Under the pieces are notes generated by a model. That model worked only from the letters and a program-made list of their open reading frames with translations, was not told where the DNA came from and made no database searches. Both the position numbers and the translations under genes were made by a program. A stretch of 64,000 bases of DNA. Origin: Dichotomocladium elegans. Lineage: Eukaryota > Mucoromycota > Mucoromycetes > Mucorales > Lichtheimiaceae. Every line of letters starts with the position of its first letter. The stretch's first letter is position 1. Of this stretch, positions 9,850 through 21,239 are shown piece after piece. The stretch is taken from positions 682,001 to 746,000 of the forward strand of contig JAIXMN010000013.1 in the NCBI GenBank assembly GCA_025716815.1. Reading direction: 5' to 3'.

Positions 9850-11551
9850 GTGGCAAAAAGGGTAGCTATATTATACAATAAACCCGTCACCGGATATTGT
9901 GTCCCAGAGAGAGAGATAGTGTGTGTGTGTGTGTGAGAGTATGCCTGTAAGGGTTAAAAATGGAAACTGGATAGGAGCTGCTATAGCTCCTCGATTTGAT
10001 TACGACGAAACTTTGACTGTTAGTAGTAACAGATTATCTTTTGGTATTAGAAATTACTGTAAGCTTTTTCTGGCATGACTCAAGCCGATCCATTAGAATT
10101 GTTTGTATTTAACTTATACGTATTATGCATAATCATGGAATAACAGCATTCCTGCACCAATTGCTCCTGTTGCTGACGTCCCTTTGTTTGGGGTGACGGA
10201 ATTTATCGAATCACACCAAGTCAAACCGAACGGTAATGAGAGAGAGAGATGGCCATATTCAATATGATTCACTTGTCACTTGCAATATCCTGCATTAAAT
10301 GCGAGATACATTGTTCCTGACCTTTCAGAAGCATTCTGATGTAGGCAATTATCACCGCACGGACACTATATCATCGACTACGATGGAAATATCTTCTAAT
10401 GATCATACGAGAAGAGTCAATTATTAGCTTTGGATGAATGAGTCAGATGGGAGACCGTGAAGAGGGTGAGACAGACAATAAAGTGACGCATGCCTAAGGT
10501 TTACGAAGAAAATCCTCGATGAAACACACAAAAAAGGCGGGAGACTTATGGATAATAAGAACCACTGAGAAATTGTTATTTTGCTCCAAGGGGCTCTTAT
10601 AATTATTTCTCAGATAGCACCCAGTACAATAACAAAAAAGAAAAAACAGTGGATATTTAGTTTGGCACAGATTCTTTTTCTCTTGTTGAATTTGTTATTC
10701 CTTCCTCTCTTGTTGCACTTGATATATTTTCCTTGTCCATTCTGTTCCTCCTAATTCTTCTTTTGCTAAATATCCACGGGAGTGACGAAATGGGTCGCTG
10801 ATGGCTGTTGTGCTACTCTAGCAAGACTGTGTCTCATTGTCATGATGATTTTTCTATCATCACAACACGTCGCTCTCTGGAATTTCCTTTGAAGCGTATC
10901 GAACATCATGCCAGCTGAGACGCATATCAAGGGCACGTGAGGATGTTCATTATCCTCAGCCGAATGAGTTCCGAGTTCTCACTAGCAAAAGAGATAACGA
11001 GGCCAATTAAATACTAAAGTCAAATAAAGTTCCATTATGAGGATACATTATAGATGTTTTCGTATTTTTTGATAATACATCTTTCAAAGTTATTGGATCT
11101 GGCATGTCGTTGATCCCCAGACTGGATCTTGCTTAAACTACAGACCCCCGACTCCGCACTTTGCTACTCTCATATGATGTCTCCGTTTATTTCATTCATA
11201 TCGACTCTAAAACTATTTATTATGATGTATACGCTGTTCCTTATGAAAATCTCTGCATGCGCCCCTCATAGACAACCAGTGTACTCGGTGTTCTACTTCC
11301 CTTTAGCTTCATGTAGCTTTTATTTGTTTCTTCACACCTTTCTGAGAACTTCTCGACTCTATCGTTAACCCAAACCGTAATCTCATCATCTTGTTTGCAA
11401 ATAAATTACGCTACATTGATTGTTATCAGTCCTTCATGATTACCTCATAATTTAGAAGGAAGAAAAGCACATGTACTAATGCATGAATCGAATAGCATAA
11501 AGAGTCATGAAACCAAAGAGTGCAAATGATGTAACACGCTTATATAGATTA
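9850..11551. other. Intergenic, no gene seen
   Basis: This stretch has no convincing open frame. It holds a GT microsatellite at about 9920-9935 and AT-rich sequence. The right part is the 3' flank of the nucleotidase-like gene, which reads leftward and stops at 11552. Confidence 0.6.
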
Positions 11552-14011
11552 TTAGCAATTGGCAGCCCATTGCTCCTTTGCAAACTTCGACCACATAGTG
11601 CTCGAGTGAATAGCTGGATCTCCATAATAGCCAGTCTCTAGGGTAGCATTCTTTCCGCTCAGCCTAGTAACCACTTCGAGGACAAGATCCTGAATAAAAT
11701 CAACAAATACAAGGTCGACCATTTCGGCAGCAGGAAGGGCAGTTCCGACAAATGCAGGAGCGTCGTAGTAAGGGATTGCAATATGCAGAGTATCGTCACC
11801 ATCGGAGCCAAGATCATCCTTGGTAGTATATCCCGGGGTAAGAGCCACAGTAGTATTCTGCGTGCCTTCGTGCCTTTTGGCAATGTAGCTTGTAAAAGCC
11901 GTTTCTATGCTAGAAGGAACAAACGAGCCTTCCTCCTGAGCGCGCAAACTGCGTTTCCGCTTGTAGGATGATGATGAACCATCGCTATTCATAGTTGCGA
12001 GGACTTGAGAGGCGACATCGATAGGAACATTGGCAATCCAGACAAAGCGGTCAACAAAAGGCGATACTTGGTACGTGGTATCCAAGGTGAATGGGCCCTT
12101 GTAGATGTCGTAGCGGAGCATCCCGCTGTTCACAATAAAGTAAGCGGGATTCGGGCGCGTGGGATCAGCAACAGCTTTCGGCAAGACCTCTAGAAAAGAA
12201 ATGTGTGTTGAGCCGTCTCGACTGCCACCAGCTACATTCACTCTTACCAGTGAGCATAAGGTTAACTGCGCTCGAGTTGCTAGTATACTCGACAGAAGAG
12301 AGGTAGTAATCCTGAGGAGCGCAACCATATGCGTTGGACAGATTGAGTTTTTTGCGCCATTCGGTGATACTTGCGGTGATCTGCTTTCCCAAAGGAGTGT
12401 CAAAGGAGGAGGCTCGGTTGTTCTTTGTGCTGTGGTAAATATAAGTCTCTCGGTTCTGATCCAGGTACCGGCGGGAAAAAGTCAAGTTCTGGGGTCGGTG
12501 ATGAATTGCGTTATAGCCGTGCTTCTTGATAAATTTTTTGGACTCCTTAATGCCATCTACCGAGTACCAGCCAATGGTCTCGAGGTATCTCCCAGCAGCT
12601 ATACCGGCAGCCCAGCTATCGTAAACAACGAAGTCGCGCACATGAAGATGGCCACCGAGTACCGTGACGGGCGTATAGGGATGCAGCTTGCGAATAGCAG
12701 CGAGGATGGTCTTGAACTCTGAAAAACGGACGCCGATATGGCCCGCCACGACCTATTTTTTATAATTTTTATCTGTCAGGGGTCATTCATTTCTACCGCA
12801 TTATTTATATAATGCTTGTGAGGTCATTCAAACAATTGATATGCTGTTACATACGATGACATCTGGTTTGTTCTTAGTCAGTGCATCCGAGAACCAGGGC
12901 TGAGAAACTTCATCGGCAACCTTGTTGACAACGGAATGCTTGCCATTGCCAGTGAAATCAAAAAGAAAACCGAAGGCAAGCACGCGTGTGCCATATTCAC
13001 CCCTGAAATAGGAATACTTCGAGCTATGTCGTGTAAGGAATTAGTCCATCTAACCAGATAAAGGGCATGGGGCGACTGTATATACCCAAGGGGTACAGTT
13101 TTGTTGCTATTCATATCTTTGAAATAGACATTCGAAGTCAAATAACGGCCTCTCCAGTGAGGAACATAGTTGGTATAGACATCGTCGGTGATCGTGTCAA
13201 CTAAATAAAAAAACAATGCTTTCCGTTAGCATAACCGTATACATAGGAAAGAGGCAGAGGATGTACCATAGAGCTCATGGTTTCCTAAAATAGAAATGAG
13301 AGTCAACAATAATGAACGTTTCATTCTAACAATCAACATACCGATAGCGAGGACATCGTAGGGAATGTGTGTGAGGAGCGGTTGGGTGACTTTGCCGCTG
13401 GGAGTCGTCACGTCACTCAGTCCGCTACCTTAAGGTTTATCAGTCTTCCTGTATAAATCATATCAACGTATATCCCAACCATCATGGGTATCGCCAGAAT
13501 CCACGATGAAGAGATCCTTCCTTTTCTTCTTAGCGATTTCTTTCATGCGAACCTGCGCATCATCTTGTGCGTCAGTTACGATCCGCGAAATGATAGAATC
13601 AGGTGCAACTTAATACTACTTGCCACAAACGAATAGAAATCACCAAGGTCGCCGTTATAGGATTCCTCTAATAAATGGCCCTTAAAAGGGAATATAATGT
13701 TACACAGAATCAAACACTGTTTTCCCATCTTTGGATAATTTATCTTTACCGCCAACCATCCTATATCGAAGAAAAATGTGGGAATGATTAGCAGGGAGGT
13801 AAGATATGGCGAGCCGTGGCGCGGAGGATCAGGTACCATGTGTGTCTGTAGTCTGGATGAAGTTTACATCACCCCACTGAAGGGGGTTGAGTTTGAGTTC
13901 AGGTGTTTCAACAGCATCAGGTTGTTGACGCTTCGCGAGAAGACTAAGGGGATGACCGACGGCGAGGTTCGCAGCGACCAGAGCAGCGACTACGGAAAGG
14001 CCAAAGTGCAT
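11552..14011 (-). CDS. Secreted 5'-nucleotidase-like metallophosphoesterase
   Basis: This is a multi-exon gene of the calcineurin-like/5'-nucleotidase (UshA-related) family, like uncharacterised yeast YHR202W. The start at 14011 gives a signal peptide (MHFGLSVVAALVAANLAVG), so the enzyme should be secreted or vacuolar. Metal-ligand motifs appear in order: QTTDTHG, VDSGDTHDG, the spliced GNHELYG, and GGHLHVRD. The C-terminal half carries the substrate-side domain (NSGMLRYDIYKGPF, SPFVDRF). It would hydrolyse phosphomonoesters such as nucleotides; the exact substrate is unknown. Exon 1 (14011-13837) is followed by an 11-nt microexon (13760-13750) and then an exon from 13680, which together encode THGWLAGHLLEE in frame. 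Other junctions are less certain, and one donor may be GC. It lies tandem to NOP14. Confidence 0.82.
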
Positions 14012-14214
14012 TGTCGGAAGGGGAGAGAGGAAGGAAGAAAAGAGAAGCCAAATGGGGGAAAATATATGGAGAAGAGATAAGCCATACACTCAGCGATGCG
14101 AGCTCAAATGGGTAGTTTATGACTTTTTTGATTATATCTGACAACACACAGTGCGTTATCTCGAAGAGATGATATGGAAATGTAGTAACACGTGACCGAA
14201 AGCAGGCAGTACAT

Positions 14215-17200
14215 CTATTTTTTTTTCTCCCGCTCTAATCGGTTCTTCTCCGCCTGGTCGGTTTCCAGAAGAGTCATGACGCCCTTGATCATCTTGTTAT
14301 ACTCCTCATCCTTCTCCTTGCGTTGCTTCGCTTTCTCGCGCGCCAGGAACATATTGTCCTTGCGCAGCTCCCTGATTGCGCCCTTACGCTCCTTCTTCAA
14401 CTGGGCCTTCAGCTTATTGTGCTCAGCACGCTCACGATCAGGATCGTAATGCTTATCGAGCGAGTATCGTTCTTCAAACTTAGGCAGGTGCTGTGCAATG
14501 GGTATGGGACGATGGTGTTGCATACGGAGTGGCGCCTTAATCCGCTTGTCTTTGCAGAATTTTATTTGTCGTGTGAGTCGATCTTCAATGGTATCCAGCA
14601 GAGCCTGTTCCCATATGTATGCAATTAATAAATGTGTTACTATCTTAACCCAGCCATTGCTTACATTGATACCATCGTGCCATGTGCTTGATTTGGCTCG
14701 CGATATGATAGACTTCAATGGGTCAAACACTTCAACTAGTGCAGGGGTTGATGCATACAGCTGCAGGTATCGTGTCAACAGTCGCAGAATTGCTTGCAAC
14801 AGCGATAACCGGAATTGATTCTGTTCGTCCTCATCGACAGTCTCTATCGCCAATCGCTCCAGGCTCAAGGCGGGTAATTGATCATCATTTTTTCCTGCTG
14901 TGTCCGCAATATGCAGATGAATCTCCTCGTCTGGCATAGGGAAATCGCCCGGTATTATGTTATCAAATGTATTATCTGGCAAAAGCAGCACAAGTGCACG
15001 TTGTAAGAAATTCATCGCCTCCGGAACAAATCGCTTTGACACGGCCTGGTACTAAGGACATAATCAGCAACTAATCATGCATATGACAAAATTACATATC
15101 TTTTTACCTCATGTAACAGCAATGCCAGAAAGATGCCGCGGCCAATGTCCACCTCAGATCGTACTTTGCATAGAGCAAGTGCTTGACCAATGTACAACAT
15201 AGCCGGTGTGACCACAGGGTGAGCCAAATCAGACGTCGGGAAGATCTTCCCAAGCGTTCGCAACAATGTGATATCCTCAACGTCAGGGAATGCGGAGCCC
15301 GTCGAGTTCATTTTCCGGCCCATGGTTGCGTGCATGACCTTGAGTTTTTGCGTGAAAACATCAGCAGCAGCAACAGGAACCTTCTGGGAAATTTCAAAAG
15401 CATGGGCGATCAACGAATCCAAAACTTTGGCAGGAAAAGGTGATACTGTGGATGCGAGATAGCCAAGATGATCGACAAGAACACCAAGGAATGTTGACAT
15501 CTTTTCTTTGTTATCGGCGTGGAGCTTAATGTGATAAAGGACACGAATACGCTTGACGACTGTGGGAGTGTCCTCGACATCCAGCTCTTTCATAATATCC
15601 AAGAACTCATCATGTGTACTGGGACATTCAAAAGTATATGGAATATCCTTCTTAGCTGCGCCAACAGTACCGGCCTTGGTATCCTTTGGTTTGGGCAGAG
15701 TCTTCTTGACCACACCATTGGTATTGATCTCATTCATATCGTCATCATCATCTCCAAAGTCAGGTACTTCGTCGCCCTCCAGATCTTCATTGTCGCTCTC
15801 TTCGTAATCGTCCTCATCGTCCTCATCCTCATCGTCCTCGTCCTCGTCCTCGTCCTCATCACTCCCTCCTTCTTCACTTTCTTCGTCTTCTCCGGGTCCT
15901 GCAGCATTTTGGATATCTTCGAGAGTAAGACCTTTGCCGAGCATGTTAACCTCGTCTGCAAGATCGTCAAGATAATCGTCTTCAAGGTCATCACCCTGAG
16001 GAACACTGGCCTTTCTCCTTTTGCGACCATGTTTAGAAGTGCTTTCATCTTCAGACTCGGACTCTAGGCCTTCCATTCGCCGTTTTCGCGCACGCTCAGC
16101 CTTCTCAAGCTTTTCCTTTTCCTCAAGTGCAATTTCCTCCTCCGTCTTTGTGCGGTCAGTTGCCATAGCACGTCGGTCATTGGCCATTTCCTGCACAAGC
16201 CGGTCATAGTCCAGGTAATCATTTTCATTCTCCTCCGGCTTTGCGTTCTTTTGGAGCTCATGTTCGGCCTTGCTGAAAAGCGCAGTTTGGGAGACAAGAG
16301 GCTTGCGTTTGGGCTTCTCGGCGGTTTCGAGCATACCTCGAATCTCCTTGAGTTCTTCATCCAAATCCTCACGCAGCGACTCATCGGCCTGCTTCGCAAG
16401 CTGGCGTTCGTATTTGTGAAATTTGCTCTTGGAAATGATTTCTTTCATGATTTCATTCCGTGTCTTCTTCTTGCCATCCTCATTAAGTTCATTATCGTCG
16501 TCGAAACCACCAAAGTGAAGTTGAGACACCATCTCCTTTGACAGCTGACCCTTGCCACCGTCTTCATCATCGCTCAAACGAAGACCCGTATCGTCAAAAT
16601 CATCCATATCAGCAAGTGATTGACCGTAATGCGTGAGACCCATCTCGCCATCATCATCGTCTAGGTTGAAGAGGGACGTGGTGGCCTTGGCAGATTTCTA
16701 TGGATAATATCAGGCGTTGAGCTTTCGCCCGCGTTCAAGCCCAAAAAAATCAATATCCAAACCTGCTTTTCTCGGGTGAAACGCTCAAGCATCTTCTCTT
16801 CGGGAGTCAAGTGAGGGTTGTTTTCTCCAAACCGCTTATCAATGATACCACCCACATGACCCTTGCTCTTCATTTCGGTCAGCAGTGTCTTTTTGCGCTA
16901 AAAAAGAAATACGCAAAGAATAAGGGAAGCTGTCAACGCTCGCCATGTTCCGTTTTGGAATGGGTCTTTGGCCACTCCGCTTACGTTCTCTTCACCGATC
17001 TGCTTGCTCAAGGCAGGCTTTCCAGTCACACCTTTGGTCTTGCGGCCAATGACGTTGAATTTCGTATTTTGCGTCTTGATCTCGAACGGATTGAATTCAT
17101 CGCGGATCAACTGCAGTTTGTCAGCGGTCGAGTTCTTGCCGACCTCGGTGGGAATGCCTCGTTTTCTAGCCTTCTTCGAGCGACTCGCTTTGGACTGCGG

Positions 17201-17293
17201 ACCAACCACACCAGCTGATCTCAATGAAGTTTTCAGTCGCTTAAGCGCTGATCCTCCACTCCCTTTGGGTTGTCCTTGTTTTGCAGGCGCCAT
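14215..17293 (-). CDS. NOP14: Nucleolar protein 14 (40S ribosome biogenesis)
   Basis: NOP14 is an SSU-processome component needed for 18S rRNA maturation and acts in the nucleolus. Four exons are read: 17293-16985, 16897-16763, 16697-15108 and 15051-14215, with introns of 56-87 nt and a total of about 956 residues (yeast about 810). Diagnostic segments are FNPFEIK, the block [37 protein letters not shown], and [14 protein letters not shown]. Residues encoded at about 15740-15900 form a long Asp/Glu tract. The C-terminus is basic and Lys-rich (REREKKK type), with a likely coiled coil. The start ATG is the first in a frame that matches the family N-terminus ([10 protein letters not shown]). Confidence 0.95.
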
Positions 17294-17628
17294 AATAACT
17301 CTAAAATAGGGATTGACCGGAGCAAAAAAAAAAATCTTTTTTTAAAAAAAAAAACCACCTAAAAGTGGAAAATGGGGAAGAAGGGATTGCACCGCTCTAA
17401 ACTGTCACCGACAGAGCATTTTTTTACTCAGCGGTCACGCCAAACGAAATGGGTGGCAGCAATTCATGCGGAAGTCATGGCAACAATTACTACAACTACG
17501 TTTTCTTTTTATTTTGGTCTCCTCAATGGAGCCATGTGCAATCTAAAAAATATTATCTATCTACAGTAAAAAACAGAGAGAGGGGGGAGGGAATGGAGTC
17601 GACAATCGAGCATCATCGATGGATCTAT

Positions 17629-20200
17629 TTATTTGTTCTTAGCGGCTTCTTTCTTCTTGTACTCCTGGATGAGTTGTTCCTGGACAAAAGTCTGGACTGG
17701 CTGATGGTCCTTGTACTCCATGGAGAACTCGCCCTTGCCCTGGGTAGCAGATCTGAGTTCTGTGGAGTAACCGAACATGTCGTTCAGAGGAACATCGGCG
17801 GTCACTGTGAAGAAATCTTCCTGGATTTCGGTGTCTACAATCGTGCCTTTGCGTTTGTTAAGGCCACCAATGACAGAGCCTTGGAATTCAGTGGGCGCGG
17901 TGATAGAGACATTCATGATAGGTTCAAGAATGGTAGGACGGCCCTTGGCAAAAGCTTCCTGGAATGCGTTTTTGGTTGCAATACGGAAAGCCATTTCACT
18001 CGAATCAACAGCGTGAGCAGCACCATCCTCAAGCACCATCTTGACACCATTCACAGGATGTCCGATAAGAGGACCTTTCTCGAGAGCATCCATGAAGCCC
18101 TTCTCACAAGCAGGAATAAAGTTGGTGGGAATGTTACCGCCAACGACGCGGTTCTCGAAAGCAATATCCTTGCCGGTCTCCTCATCCATCGTCATGGGTT
18201 CAAGCGCTCCCATGACACGACCGAACTGGCCAGCACCACCGGACTGCTTCTTGTGGGTGTAGTTGAACTTTGCAGGTTGAGTAATAGTTTCGCGGAAGGC
18301 GACACGGGGCTTGCCAGTGGTGCATTCGACATTGTACTCGCGCTTCATACGCTCAACGTAAATTTGGAGATGGAGCTCACCCATACCGGAGATAATGGTT
18401 TCCTTGCTCTCCTTATCAACATGAACGCGGAACGTGGGATCTTCTTTCTGAAATCGGTTAAGCGCCTTGGAGAAATTGGGTGTCTCACGGCCGTTAGGAG
18501 TAATCGAAAGGGATATGACAGGCTCAGGGACAAACATCGATGTCTAGACGCAGCCCTCGATTAATATATATGTAAAGAATGAAGCGAGATTATTATAGGG
18601 CCATTTACCATAGTGTATTTAAGGCTACCGTCAGTGAAGGTATCACCACTTGCACAGTCAACGCCGAACATGGCACCAATTTCACCAGCACCTAGCTCCT
18701 CGACATCTTCCATATCAGCGGCATGCATACGAACCAGACGTGGAACCTTGATCTTCTTGCCAGTCTTCACGTTGGTGATAAAACCACCACGTTTCAGGGT
18801 GCCCTGGTAGATTCTCATGTAGGTCAACTGGCCATAGCGGCCTTCCTCAAGTTTGAACGCAAGGCCAACGAAGGGATCAGATGAGAACGGAGTAAGATTG
18901 ACGGGCTTCTCTTCATTATTGACATCAAGAGCAGTGTTCGTAACTTGAGTGGGATCAGGCAGATAGTTTACAATGGCATTCAATAGAGGCTGGACGGCCA
19001 CATTCTTAAAAGCAGAGCCCATCAGCACCGGGGTGAACTTGAGGTCAATGGTAGCACGACGGATGGCAGTCAAGAATTGCTCAGTGGTAGGGATTTCTTC
19101 CATCAAGTAGATATCAGCGATTTCATCATCGACATTTGCCAATTGTTCAATCAGTTCGTGTCGTTTCTCGGTAGCAAAATCCATCAGTTCGGCAGGGATA
19201 TCCTTTTCGACGAGGGTTTCTCTAGTGACAAATAATGGTTAGCATGCGCCTAAAAAGGTTTGTTTCTACATACCCTGATTCTCCCTCGTTGTAATAAGCT
19301 TTCCAGGTAGTCAAATCCACAATGCCACGGAACTTGTCCTCACCACCAATCGGGATTTGGATCGCGGCAGCAGTGAGTTTGAGCTTGTTACGGAGTTGAT
19401 CAATCACACGGAAGGGGTTGGCACCAGCACGGTCCATCTTGTTAATGAACGAGATACGAGGAACATTATAGCGACGCATTTGGCGGTCCACAGTCATTGT
19501 TTGGGACTGAACACCGGAAACAGCACAGAGAATCATGACAGCACCATCCAAGACACGGAGCGCACGCTCAACTTCAATCGTAAAGTCAACGTGACCTGTG
19601 CCGGACTATATATAAGCATACAAAATACATGGAATGCCCACCCCCCAAGCTCAGGAGCGGATAATCCTTACCAGGAGTGTCGATAATGTTAATATTGTGA
19701 TCTCCCCAGCTTGCATATGTAGCCGCAGACTGAATTGTAATGCCTTTCTCTCTTTCTAAATCCATCGAGTCCATCTTCGCGCCCACACCGTCTCGACCGC
19801 GAACATCATGAATCTCCTTGATACGGCCAGTGTAGTAAAGGATACGCTCGGTACAGGTAGTCTTTCCGGAATCGATATGTGCCGAAATACCAATATTACG
19901 AAGGTGACGCAGGCGATTCTGCATGGACCACAAACCGTTTGCTTAGAAAAATGCTGTGACATACGGGCCGAAATGCGGGCGGCCACTTATGCTACTTACC
20001 AGATCTTTGGGATCAATATTCTCCTCGTCGGTGTCACTGGAGGCCGAAGCTGCAACCGAAGACTGGAAGCGTTGACAGGCATATACCGGACCTAATGAGA
20101 GTGTCTGATGCGGCATGCTCTCAAAGAGACTGGAGGCGTTCTGCCGAAAGGCAGCCGACCTCTTTGGTAGGCTCCCTAGCAGAGAGCGCATGAACGACAT
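17629..20200 (-). CDS. MEF1: Mitochondrial elongation factor G
   Basis: This GTPase translocates tRNA and mRNA on mitochondrial ribosomes. The N-terminus ([20 protein letters not shown]) is Arg/Ser-rich and lacks acidic residues, as in a mitochondrial targeting peptide. The G motifs are visible: AHIDSGKTT (P-loop), GITIQSA (switch I), DTPG, NKMD and GSAFK. Domains II-V follow, including [27 protein letters not shown] and the C-terminal [16 protein letters not shown]. The gene has at least five exons, with introns near 19950-20000, 19610-19670, 19220-19275 and 18540-18610. The C-terminus is Lys/Glu-rich. It is co-directional with NOP14, and divergent from TOP1 across about 1 kb. Confidence 0.96.
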
Positions 20201-21239
20201 GGCGTTTGACGGCAGACGTTTAGAAAGAGGTGCACTTGCGGTATACAAAAAAAAAAAATCTGGCAGCCTTTTCAAAGGCACGAGCTGTGACTGCCTCACC
20301 AAGCACAGCACTCCTTTGTCCTCCTCCAAAAGCCCCCAACCTTTGCTCGCTCTTGCTCTTGTCTTATTGCAGGGAAAGTGCAACAGCCGAAAATGGATTT
20401 CTTCAAATCCTGTATACCCGCACGTATCGATTTTAATGTGGTATGTGCGTTATCATTTTGTTTTTACAAGGTCAAAGATTACCGGGAGTGCTGACATGCC
20501 AAAGCCAGGGCTGTGAAGTCCGCCCGTGTGTTTCACAACAAACATGTATGCGTTATCTGCTCTGGCGATGTGGACGTTTGTTGTTGAAATGCCACAAAGG
20601 AAAAAAGATTATGTACATATCGTCTTTAACTGTTCTATGTCGCCCGTAGTAGACGCGGTTGACTACCAGCTTAATGAAAGCAGAAAGAGGTGTTAAGGAA
20701 CGAGCGAAGATTGAAGGGCTTCACAAGATGAACTGGCTGATGTGCTCTTGATACTATGTCTGTGAGATATCCCCCGGATGGTCACATAGAAGCAAAGGGT
20801 CCAAACACAATGATCTTTACCAGAGGACAAACAACAATCAATGACCATGCAAAGAGTATTTCTACATCAACTTGACGAACCATGTCGGTACGTCTAGTTC
20901 TCCACATGGCACAACAGCCCCTTCTTGCTAACATCCTTGAACTTGATTATTATAACCTTCAGCACACTACTTTATTTTGGATTCATGAATATCATAGCCC
21001 ATTTTCTAGTATGACTTTGGCAGCGAAAATATGCATAGCATGGGGTAATGGCTAGTTATCGGAAAAGCAATCCAAGAGCACCAAGCCGGAAGCTGTATTC
21101 GTTTTGCTCCCCAAGATTTTTGGGGAGCAACGAAAACCGGAGCACTAAGGAAAATTTTGAACTCAGCAGTGCGATGAGTCCTCTCTGACAAGGCTCTCCG
21201 ATATATGGCTGCTTTTTCTTCACTTTCTGAAAGAAAATC
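20201..21239. promoter_or_regulatory. Divergent intergenic region, MEF1 / TOP1
   Basis: About 1 kb separates the MEF1 start (20200, minus) and the TOP1 start (21240, plus), so both promoters should lie here. A poly-A run (about 20247) lies just upstream of the MEF1 start. No canonical TATA box stood out, and no other gene was recognised. Confidence 0.55.

Noticed and set aside
12159..12722. Long plus-strand open frame opposite the phosphoesterase
   Set aside because: It is antisense to a well-supported coding exon and shows no domain; a frame shadow.
15519..16067. 182-codon plus-strand open frame over NOP14
   Set aside because: Antisense to the acidic repeat of NOP14; the Ile/Val-rich product is a reflection of GAC/GAG codons.
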